From positions 85,316 through 149,315 of the forward strand of contig NZ_BBYM01000014.1 of NCBI RefSeq assembly GCF_001570405.1: a stretch of DNA of 64,000 nt. Direction: 5' to 3'. Under the pieces are notes generated by a model. It had not been told where the DNA came from, searched no databases, and saw nothing but the letters and a program-made list of their open reading frames with translations. The position numbers and the translations under genes were made by a program. Below are positions 35,038 to 42,126 of this stretch, one piece after another (within the stretch, counting starts at the first letter, position 1; every line of letters begins with the position of its first letter). The stretch is from Microtetraspora niveoalba. Its GTDB lineage: Bacteria > Actinomycetota > Actinomycetes > Streptosporangiales > Streptosporangiaceae.

Positions 35038-35074
35038 CGGCGACGGCTCCGCCCGACGGGCGGAACCGTCGCCG
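35038..35074 (+). terminator. Hairpin terminator after the dimethylformamidase-like gene
   Basis: CGGCGACGG (35038-35046) pairs with CCGTCGCCG (35066-35074), and an inner CCGCCC/GGGCGG extends the stem. It lies between two convergent genes. Confidence 0.8.
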
Positions 35075-35140
35075 ACCGGCGGGCCGGTGAGCGCCGTCGA
35101 GTTCGCCGAGAGGCGGCGCTCGCCGGCGTTCCGGGTGATG

Positions 35141-35803
35141 TCACGCCTGCTCGCGGCCGGTCAGGCCGCGCTCGCCGAGCCGTACGGCCATGGCCTGTAC
35201 GAGCAGCTCCAGCCCGAACTCGAACTCCGCCTCGTGGTCGCAGGCGGTGAGCTCCGGAGCGCCCGCGCACAGTTCCGGGAACAGGGCGGGGTCGGCCTCG
35301 GCCACGGGAACGTCCGGCCGTACGGGCGCGAACGTGGGCGTCACCCCGACCTCGCGGAGCAGTGAGCCGACGATGTAGGCGATGAACATCCGGAGCATCC
35401 GCACCGCCTCCCCGCCTTGGAAACCGGCCGCGCGCAGGGTGGCCAGCGCCCTCTCGGCGGGGATCATCCCGGCCGGGGAGCGGAGCTGGCGGCTGACCAC
35501 GACCATCGTGCAGCGCGGGTAGTGGTGGGCGATCTGGCGGAACGCCCTGGCCTGGATCCGGACCCGCTCGGTCCAGTGGGCGGACGGGTCGTCGGTGAAC
35601 TCGATCTCCGAGAGCACGGCCTCGGCCACGCCGTCGAGCAGGGCGGACTTGTTCGGCACGTGGTTGTAGAGCGACATGACCCCGACGCCGAGCTCGGCCG
35701 CGATCCGGCGCATCGAGATCGCGTCGGCTCCCTCGCGCTCGATGAGATCCACGGCGGCGGCGACGATTCTCGCCCGGCTCAGAGCCCGGTTCAGGGTCGA
35801 CAT
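35141..35803 (-). CDS. TetR-family repressor
   Basis: The ATG at 35803 (GGGGGGAGAA upstream) gives 220 residues. The N-terminal DNA-binding domain reads IVAAAVDLIEREGADAISM, then RRIAAELGVGVMSLYNHVPN with the recognition helix and the family's Leu-Tyr-x-His block. The C-terminal part (about 70-215) is the ligand/dimer domain of the TetR_C type, ending EFGLELLVQAMAVRL. It is divergent from the diiron protein gene, and two inverted repeats in the 88-base gap are its likely operators. The ligand is not known. Confidence 0.9.
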   Translation of the reverse strand: MSTLNRALSRARIVAAAVDLIEREGADAISMRRIAAELGVGVMSLYNHVPNKSALLDGVAEAVLSEIEFTDDPSAHWTERVRIQARAFRQIAHHYPRCTMVVVSRQLRSPAGMIPAERALATLRAAGFQGGEAVRMLRMFIAYIVGSLLREVGVTPTFAPVRPDVPVAEADPALFPELCAGAPELTACDHEAEFEFGLELLVQAMAVRLGERGLTGREQA

Positions 35804-35832
35804 GTAGCGATTCTCCCCCCACCCCATTGACG

Positions 35833-35847
35833 ACGTACAGCGTACGT
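35833..35847. promoter_or_regulatory. Inverted repeat, TetR operator candidate 1
   Basis: ACGTAC-AGC-GTACGT is a perfect 6-base inverted repeat with a 3-base centre, 30 bases upstream of the tetR start. Confidence 0.7.
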
Positions 35848-35860
35848 GACACGGTGGCGG

Positions 35861-35877
35861 TACGTACGGTGTACGTA
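35861..35877. promoter_or_regulatory. Inverted repeat, TetR operator candidate 2
   Basis: TACGTAC-GGT-GTACGTA is a perfect 7-base inverted repeat with the same 3-base centre layout as the repeat at 35833; centres are 29 bases apart. It ends 14 bases before the diiron gene start, so binding would cover that promoter or ribosome-binding site. Confidence 0.75.
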
Positions 35878-35891
35878 GACGGGAGGTCAAC

Positions 35892-37004
35892 GTGTCGACC
35901 CACGAGCTTTACACCATCCCCACCGAACTCTCCACATGGGATGTGGAGATGGCCGGTTCGGCCCGCTTCACCTGGGAGTACGACGACGGCCGGGATCGGA
36001 TGCTCGCCCTTTACCAGAAGGGCAAGGACAAGCAGTGGGACTCGGTCAAGCGTATCGACTGGGACCTCGAGGTCGACCCGTACAACGTGCTCGGCATGCC
36101 CGACAACACGATCGCGATCTATGGGACTCCCCTGTGGGAGCGGATGGACGAGAAGCAGCGCCAGGACGTGCGGCTGCACGGCGCGGCCTGGCAGTTCTCC
36201 CAGTTCCTGCACGGCGAGCAGGGCGCGATGATCTGCTCGGCCCGCATCGTCGAGTCGGTGCCCGATCTGGACTCGAAGTTCTACGCCGCGACGCAGACGA
36301 TGGACGAGGCCCGGCACGCCGAGACCTACGCCCGGTTCCTGAAGGAGAAGGTCGGGCTGGCCTACCCGATCAACCAGCACCTCAAGGCCCTGCTGGACAG
36401 CACGCTGAGCGACTCCCGGTGGGACATGCCGTACCTCGGCATGCAGGTGCTGATCGAGGGCCTGGCGCTGGCGGCGTTCGGCGTCATGCGCGACCTCACC
36501 ACCAAGCCGCTGCCCAAGCAGATCCTCGCGTACGTGATGCAGGACGAGGCCCGGCACGTCGCGTTCGGCCGGATGGCGCTGCGCGACTACTACAAGAACC
36601 TGTCGGAGGCCGAGCGGCGTGAGCGCGAGGACTTCGTGATCGAGGGCTGCTACCTGATGCGCGACCGGCTGCGCGGGCGCGAGACGTGGGAGGCCCTCGA
36701 CCTGTCCAAGCAGGACGTCGAAGAGGCGATGCGCTGCGTCGACGAGTCCGAGTACCTGCGGCTGTTCCGCTCGCTGCTGTTCAGCCGGATCGTGCCGTGC
36801 GTGAAGGACATCGGCCTGTGGAGCCCGCGCCTCCAGCAGGCGTACGCCGACATGGGCGTCCTCGACATGGCGGGGCAGAACCTCGAAGCGTTGATGAAGC
36901 AGGACGAGGAGATCGCCGACAAGCTCGACGCGGAGCGGTTCGCCAAGGAGGAGGCCGAGCGCCACGAGGAGGTCGCCGCGACCATCGCCATGGCCGCGGA
37001 CTGA
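35892..37004 (+). CDS. Ferritin-like diiron protein
   Basis: GGGAGG precedes a GTG at 35892. The 370-residue product shows a complete ferritin-like diiron site: Glu109 (FLHGEQGA), Glu139-x2-His142 (MDEARHAET), Glu189 (LIEGLALA) and Glu219-x2-His222 (QDEARHVAFG), the spacing of ribonucleotide reductase R2-like and related oxygenase/desaturase proteins. It is neither an R2 subunit by length nor a standard ferritin. The substrate is not known; oxidation or desaturation of a small molecule or lipid is possible. A TetR gene is divergent with two palindromic operators in between, so it is probably repressed until a ligand is present. Confidence 0.88.
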   Translation: MSTHELYTIPTELSTWDVEMAGSARFTWEYDDGRDRMLALYQKGKDKQWDSVKRIDWDLEVDPYNVLGMPDNTIAIYGTPLWERMDEKQRQDVRLHGAAWQFSQFLHGEQGAMICSARIVESVPDLDSKFYAATQTMDEARHAETYARFLKEKVGLAYPINQHLKALLDSTLSDSRWDMPYLGMQVLIEGLALAAFGVMRDLTTKPLPKQILAYVMQDEARHVAFGRMALRDYYKNLSEAERREREDFVIEGCYLMRDRLRGRETWEALDLSKQDVEEAMRCVDESEYLRLFRSLLFSRIVPCVKDIGLWSPRLQQAYADMGVLDMAGQNLEALMKQDEEIADKLDAERFAKEEAERHEEVAATIAMAAD

Positions 37005-37084
37005 CCTCCGCGCCGCCTCCCGTCCCTGTTCGCTCCCGGTCCCCGTCTCCCGTTCGCTCCCCGGCCCGCGGCTCGCGGGCCGGC

Positions 37085-37453
37085 TCAGACGGAGGCCACG
37101 AAGACCACGGCGCCCGCCACGACCGCCAGGACTCCGCACCAGGCGATCAGCGCGTCGGTCATGAAGTTCAGCGGCAGATCGAGATGGAGCGCGCGCTGGA
37201 GGCGCTGGAAGCGGACGCCGATGCGGGCGAGGAGCGCCGCGCCGCAGAGCGCGCCGAAGCCGAAGGCCGCCAGCGGGACGCCGCCCATGCCGTGCCGTGC
37301 GGTGACGCCCGTGGCGACGAGGGCGAGCGTACACAGGGACGCGCCGGTGCGGACCCAGGCCAGCCGGGTGCGCTCGTTCTGGAGTCCCGAGTCCCAGATG
37401 GCGTCGCTCGGGTTCGGCTCGGCCTCGGGAGTCCCCTTCTCGCGAGGTGTCAT
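37085..37453 (-). CDS. DUF202 membrane protein
   Basis: The ATG at 37453 overlaps the upstream gene's stop (ATGA). The 122-residue product has a soluble start with the DUF202 block LQNERTRLAWVRTGASL, then three hydrophobic helices. It is the longer partner of a tandem DUF202 pair. Function of the family (YidH-like) is not established. Confidence 0.85.
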   Translation of the reverse strand: MTPREKGTPEAEPNPSDAIWDSGLQNERTRLAWVRTGASLCTLALVATGVTARHGMGGVPLAAFGFGALCGAALLARIGVRFQRLQRALHLDLPLNFMTDALIAWCGVLAVVAGAVVFVASV

Positions 37454-37782
37454 GCCAAAAGGATCAGGACGAGGGCGATGACCGCCACCCCGGCCACGCC
37501 GTACCCGAAGAGGGGCGCGAGGGCGGGCGGTGGGAGGGGGTCCTGACGGCGCAGGGCGCGCTGGACGTGCCGCCATCGGGGATAGGCCATGACAGCGGTG
37601 ACGGCGGACAAGACCACGAGCACGACGGCGAGGAGCGTTTTGATCCAGTCGACGAAGATGTTCGCGGGGACCGCCGCCATCGCGATGCCTCCCGCGCTCA
37701 TCGCGAGCGAGGTGCTGAGCCAGGTGAGGAACGTCCGTTCGTTGGCCAGCGTGAAACGGGGGTCCGGTTCGTGCCCATCCAT
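37450..37782 (-). CDS. DUF202 membrane protein (YidH-like)
   Basis: The 110-residue product has the family block FTLANERTFLTWLSTSLAM and three predicted helices (about residues 20-40, 46-66 and 90-109), the usual size. It is the first gene of a two-gene operon with the DUF202 gene at 37085, joined by a 4-base overlap. The pair may form a hetero-oligomer; role unknown. Confidence 0.87.
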   Translation of the reverse strand: MDGHEPDPRFTLANERTFLTWLSTSLAMSAGGIAMAAVPANIFVDWIKTLLAVVLVVLSAVTAVMAYPRWRHVQRALRRQDPLPPPALAPLFGYGVAGVAVIALVLILLA

Positions 37783-38189
37783 GAGACATATATTAGTTTG
37801 CCCTATTTCCCATTAGTTATGATGGAATGCCGGAAACAGGAAAGCCTGACCCAGGGAACACCGGCATCCGTCCCGGGGACCAGGCACACCTTTTCCAGGT
37901 ACTCGGATCAGGATTAATGGGAAATCTCCCGGAGAGTGGAGATTCTTCGGCAGGCCCGAAGAGGCCGGGGTGGCGGCCGCGCCGCACTCGCTGTGCGGAG
38001 GGTTCCGGACGGTTCATGCCGGTGAGTCCGGGAAGCCATGAGGTCGGTCGCGGAGCCCGGCCGCGAGACCGGAGCGCCGCCGGGCGCGCCCCGGGCTCCG
38101 GGGCCCGGCAGGCCGTCGGGCGGTCCGGAGAGAGCTCGGGGAGAGTTCCGGGAGAGCTCCGGGAGAGCTCCGGAGAGAGCGAGGAACAT
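37783..38189. other. 407-base divergent gap containing an 11-base tandem repeat
   Basis: No gene is supported; the frame of the zinc-finger gene is open through it but lacks protein character. AT-rich sequence at 37784-37840 (ATATATTAGTTTGCCC) is a likely promoter for the DUF202 operon. A purine-rich array precedes the ribosome-binding site at 38181. Confidence 0.5.
38124..38179 (+). repeat. 11-base tandem repeat upstream of the zinc-finger gene
   Basis: Four to five units of GGGAGAGCTCC and variants (GGGGAGAGTTCC, GGAGAGAGCTCG) run directly into the GAGGAA ribosome-binding site of the gene at 38190. The units contain GAG/CTC complementarity (GAGCTC palindrome). Confidence 0.8.
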
Positions 38190-38459
38190 ATGTCGACATG
38201 TGAGCATCTGCGAAGCGCGGGCAGCCCGGCGCCGGTGACGCCTGACGGCTGCGCCGAGTGCCTCGCCACCGGGGCGCACTGGGTCCATCTGCGCAAGTGC
38301 CTGGACTGCGGGCACGTGGGATGTTGCGACTCCTCCCCCGGACGGCACGCCACGGCGCATTACCGGGACACCGGGCACCCGGTGATCGTCTCGTTCCAGC
38401 CCGGCGAGAACTGGCGCTGGTGCTACCTCGACAATCTGATGGACACGTCGGCGAGCTGA
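38190..38459 (+). CDS. UBP-type zinc-finger protein
   Basis: GAGGAA precedes the ATG at 38190. The 89-residue product carries paired metal ligands in the UBP zinc-finger order: CEH at the start, CAEC, HLRKCLDCGHVGCCDSS, then HATAHYRDTGHPV, and ends with WCYLDNLM. Stand-alone bacterial UBP fingers are common in actinomycetes; their partner is unknown because bacteria lack classical ubiquitin. It is on the plus strand just ahead of the convergent antiporter gene. Confidence 0.88.
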   Translation: MSTCEHLRSAGSPAPVTPDGCAECLATGAHWVHLRKCLDCGHVGCCDSSPGRHATAHYRDTGHPVIVSFQPGENWRWCYLDNLMDTSAS

Positions 38460-38530
38460 CGGACGTACCGGGGAATGACCGGCACGATCCGGTGCCGGTC
38501 ATCGCGTCCGGCGGGCCCGGGAGGTCGTGA

Positions 38531-40120
38531 TCAGTCGCGGACGAGGGTGGCCTCTTCGAAGTCGAGCTCCTGCATCATCCTCCGCAGCACCTCGTCGTCG
38601 ATCCGGCGCTCGTCGCGGAGGCGGATGATCACCTCCCGCTCCGTGTCGATCATCTCCCGTCGGAGGCGGCGGTAGAGCGACGCGGGCGTCTCCTCCCCCT
38701 CCGGCCCGGTGCCGCCGCCCAGCCGCTCCCAGGCGTGCATCGCCCTGCGCTCGGTCCGGGCCCGCAGGACTTCGACGACCTCCTCGTGGACGTCGAGCAC
38801 CCCCTCGGCGATCATCTCGTCCAGCCTGGCCAGCGCCGCGTCGGCGGCCGCCTGTTGCGCGGCGGCCTCGTGCAGGTCGTCCTGGTAGCGCTCACGCTCG
38901 TTGGACACGCCCAGCTTCCTGATCAGCCAGGGGAACGAAAGCCCCTGCACGACCAGCGTGCCGATCACGATGACGAAGGTCACGAACAGCAGCAGGTTGC
39001 GTTCCGGGAAGTCCTGCGGCAGCGCGAACGCGGCGGCGAGCGAGACCACGCCGCGCATCCCCGCCCAGCTCAGGATCGCCACGTGCCGCCACGTCGGCGG
39101 CACGGGCTCGCGCCTTCTGACCCGCTTGGACAGGATGCGCGGCAGGTACGTCGTGGGGATCATCCAGACCACCCGCGCCACCACCGCCACCAGCAGCAGG
39201 ATCAGCGCGTACGTCAGGATCCGGGCGGTGCTCTCACCGGCCAGCCCGCGCACGATCGGCCGGAGCTGGAGGCCGATGAGGATGAAGACGATCGACTCCA
39301 GGATGAAGTCGGCCACCTGCCAGACCGCGTTGGACAGGAGCCGGGTGCCGTACGACGAGTGGCTCATCCGGTAGCCGAGATAGAGCCCCACGATCACCAC
39401 CGCGATCACCCCGGAGGCGTGCACGGACTCCCCCGCCACGTAGGCGCCGTACGGCAGCAGCAGGGACATGGCGTTGGTGACGAGCGCGTCGGTGATCCTG
39501 CGCAGGACCATCCCGGCGGCGTACGCGATGGCGAGGCCGATGGCCACGCCCACTCCGGCGGAGTAGAGGAACTCCCCGCCCGCTTCGAGGAGCCCGACGC
39601 CGGTCCCGACCACCGCGCCGACCGCGACCCGGAAGGCGGTCAGAGCGGTCGCGTCGTTGAACAGGCTCTCGCCGATGAGGATGGTGAGCGGTCTGCGCGG
39701 AAGGCCGAGCCTGCGGGCGATGGCGACCGCCGCGACGGCGTCCGGCGGCGCCACGATGGCCCCGAGCGCGAGCGCGGCCGCGAGCGGAAGCTGCGGGATC
39801 ATCAGGTGCGCTACCACGCCGATCACGACCGTCGTGAACAGCACCAGGCCCACGGAAAGCAGGCTGACCGCCCGTGCCGTGTCGCGCAGCCGTAGATAGG
39901 AGCTGTCGAGCGCCGCCGAGTACAGCAGGGGCGGCAGGAAGATCAGCAGGACGATCTCGGGGTCGAGCCGGTATTCGGGCACGCCCGGCACATACGACAG
40001 GACCAGTCCGACGATCACCAGCAGCAAGGGCGCCGACAGGTCCCGCCTTCGGGCGATGGCGGCGACCACGAGCGCGCCGGCGGCCAGCAGGACCAGTCCG
40101 GCCACCGTCGAGATGTCCAT
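38531..40120 (-). CDS. CPA1-family sodium/proton antiporter
   Basis: The ATG at 40120 gives 529 residues. The membrane half (residues 1-400, about 12 helices) contains LIFLPPLLYSAALDSSYLRL, GAIVAPPDAVAAVAIARRLG with the ion-binding Asp-Asp pattern typical of NhaP/NHE, and ILIGESLFNDATALTAF, all hallmark CPA1 blocks. The last 120 residues form a charged cytoplasmic domain with coiled-coil character (EAAAQQAAADAALARLDEM, RREMIDTEREVIIRLRDERR). It exchanges Na+ or K+ for H+. It may be co-transcribed downstream of the repeat protein at 40174, since the spacing is 53 bases. Confidence 0.92.
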   Translation of the reverse strand: MDISTVAGLVLLAAGALVVAAIARRRDLSAPLLLVIVGLVLSYVPGVPEYRLDPEIVLLIFLPPLLYSAALDSSYLRLRDTARAVSLLSVGLVLFTTVVIGVVAHLMIPQLPLAAALALGAIVAPPDAVAAVAIARRLGLPRRPLTILIGESLFNDATALTAFRVAVGAVVGTGVGLLEAGGEFLYSAGVGVAIGLAIAYAAGMVLRRITDALVTNAMSLLLPYGAYVAGESVHASGVIAVVIVGLYLGYRMSHSSYGTRLLSNAVWQVADFILESIVFILIGLQLRPIVRGLAGESTARILTYALILLLVAVVARVVWMIPTTYLPRILSKRVRRREPVPPTWRHVAILSWAGMRGVVSLAAAFALPQDFPERNLLLFVTFVIVIGTLVVQGLSFPWLIRKLGVSNERERYQDDLHEAAAQQAAADAALARLDEMIAEGVLDVHEEVVEVLRARTERRAMHAWERLGGGTGPEGEETPASLYRRLRREMIDTEREVIIRLRDERRIDDEVLRRMMQELDFEEATLVRD

Positions 40121-40173
40121 CAACCGTCGAGCGTACCCTCGCGGCCGTCACGGGAGCCGGACGGTCCCCTCAC

Positions 40174-41661
40174 TCACCAGTCGCGCTCGTCCCGCTGCTC
40201 GGGGCGCACCCGCTCACCGGTGCTGTAGATCGAGTCCTGGATGTACGGGCGGGTCAGCGACGGGTCGGTCTGGCGCGGGTCGTTCTGCCGCCCGCCCGGG
40301 GCGCCGAGGCCCAGCGGGTCGTTCGGGTCCACTCCCCCGTGCGGAGCCTGCTGGCCCGGCTGGGCCTGGTGCGGCTGCTGCTCTCCCCGTCCCTGCTGCC
40401 CCTGGGGCGGGTAGGGCTCGGGATCGAACCGGTAGGCCGGACGGCCCGGCACCGGCGAGGGGAACTGGTACACCGGCTCCCCCGGGTCGTACGAGCCTTG
40501 GGAGGGGTCCCCGGGGCGGGACGGCGCGTCGTAGTCCCGCGCCCCCTGCTCGTACTGGTCCCTGCCGTACTTGCCGGTCTCGTACTGGTCCCGGTCGTAC
40601 TGGCCCGTCTCGTACTGGCCGTACGCGGGCGGGGTCGGGTCGTAGGGCAGGGAGTCGCCGACGATCAGGTTCTCTCGAGGAACGCTGTCGGCGGGGGCGG
40701 CGGCACGCCGATCCCTGCCGGGGTTGCCCCTCGCGACGAGGACGTCGTTCGGGCCGAGCGCCGCGGGAGCGGGCTCCTGCTGGTACGGCGCCCGCTGACC
40801 GTAATCGGGGTCCTGCTGACCGTAGTCCGGCCCCGGGCGGCCGTAGTCCTGGTCGTGCTGGCCGTAGTCCGGACCCGGACGCCCGTAGTCCTGATCCTGC
40901 TGCCCGTAGTCGGCACCCGGACCGGGGCGGCCGTACTCGGGATCGTGCTGGCCGTAGTCGGCGGCGGGGCGGCCGTACTCCGGCTCCGGCCGGCCGTAGT
41001 CGCTCCCCTGGCGTCCGTAGTCGGGGCCGCCCTGGGAGTACCCGCCGTCCTGCTGACCGTAGCCGCTCTCGGGGTAGCCGGCGTCGGGCTGGTCGTAGCC
41101 CGCGTCCGGGCGGCCGTAACCGCCGCCATCGGGTCCGTAACCGCCGTCGGGTCCGTAGCGCCCGTCAGGCTGCCCGTAAGCCCCGTCAGGCTGCCCGTAA
41201 GCCCCGTCGGGCTGGCCGTAGCCGGCGTCCGGCCCCGGCTGCCCGTACGCGGCGGCCTGGGACTCCTGCTGGTACGGCCCGGCGCCCTGGCCGGGCGCGC
41301 CGTACCCTCCCTGCCCCGGCTGGGGTGGGTATCCCTGGCCGGGCGTCTCGCCGAGCTGCGGGCGGGTGTACTGGCCCGTTCCCGGGTATTCGCCCGTGTC
41401 GATCTGGCTCAACGGGCCGGTTCCCGGCTCCTCGGCGTACTGGCCGCCCGCTTCCGTGAAACCGTCATCGAGGGTGTCGATGAGGCGCCCGACATCGTCC
41501 ATGGGCATGCGGAAACTGGCGGTGCACATCTCGCCCCGCCAGAGGCTCAGGACCAGCGTTCCCTCATGCCAGGTGACCCGGAGCACGCGGTCCTGACCAC
41601 GTGCGTCGAAGAACACCTCACCGAACGATGGCAGTGGGACAACTTCCGACATGGCAGACAT
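40174..41661 (-). CDS. Tyr/Gly/Gln/Pro/Asp repeat protein with a short folded N-terminus
   Basis: The 495-residue product starts with a globular 75-residue segment (VVPLPSFGEVFFDARGQDR, then LRVTWHEGTLVLSLWRGEM) and then becomes a low-complexity chain: runs of YGQPDGA, GYGPDGG, and DYGRPGPDYGQQDQ to about residue 290, then more dispersed YET, YDP and YPP motifs to the C-terminus. Tyr-Gly/Gln-rich text of this kind resembles intrinsically disordered, condensate-forming segments. No signal peptide or membrane segment is present, so it is cytoplasmic. The function is unknown. The array is highly repetitive in DNA, and length variation between strains is likely. Confidence 0.8.
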   Translation of the reverse strand: MSAMSEVVPLPSFGEVFFDARGQDRVLRVTWHEGTLVLSLWRGEMCTASFRMPMDDVGRLIDTLDDGFTEAGGQYAEEPGTGPLSQIDTGEYPGTGQYTRPQLGETPGQGYPPQPGQGGYGAPGQGAGPYQQESQAAAYGQPGPDAGYGQPDGAYGQPDGAYGQPDGRYGPDGGYGPDGGGYGRPDAGYDQPDAGYPESGYGQQDGGYSQGGPDYGRQGSDYGRPEPEYGRPAADYGQHDPEYGRPGPGADYGQQDQDYGRPGPDYGQHDQDYGRPGPDYGQQDPDYGQRAPYQQEPAPAALGPNDVLVARGNPGRDRRAAAPADSVPRENLIVGDSLPYDPTPPAYGQYETGQYDRDQYETGKYGRDQYEQGARDYDAPSRPGDPSQGSYDPGEPVYQFPSPVPGRPAYRFDPEPYPPQGQQGRGEQQPHQAQPGQQAPHGGVDPNDPLGLGAPGGRQNDPRQTDPSLTRPYIQDSIYSTGERVRPEQRDERDW

Positions 41662-42126
41662 AGTGCCTTTACCTGCCCTTATCCGTCCACTCGACCACGG
41701 GAATCCCTACAGTAACGCCTGTTCCGGTGCCGCCTCGGAGCCGCCGCCCCCCGACGGGTAGATCACTTTTGACCATGAAGAGTTCGCCCGTCAGTGTGCC
41801 ACGCGCCCCGCCCGGCCGGACCGGGAACGCCGGGATGTGGTGGCGCCGTCACGGAGCATGGCGGGATCGCCGCGCATGTCACGAACCTCCGAGAGACCAC
41901 CGCGGGACGACCGCGAGACCACCGAGAGACCGCCCCGAACCGGCCGGCGAACCGGCCCACGCTCCCGCAGGAGACGGACCTGGGAACGGCGCCGGAGGCA
42001 GCACGGGAGGAAGCGCGGGAGGAAGCGCGGGAAGCCGTGCCGACGTCCCGCCTGGAGCCCCGGCTGTGGGGCCGCCGGGCAGGACGTCGGGCCGCGGATG
42101 TCGGCGGCAGCGGGTAGCGTTCTCCC
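41662..42126. other. 465-base divergent gap with short purine-rich repeats
   Basis: No gene is supported. GGGAGGAAGCGC is repeated at 42005-42033 (two full units and a partial), and CGAGAGACCACCG-like text recurs at about 41888-41935. The gap contains the promoters of the Tyr/Gly-rich gene and the helicase; the GTG at 42127 has no obvious ribosome-binding site. Confidence 0.4.
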
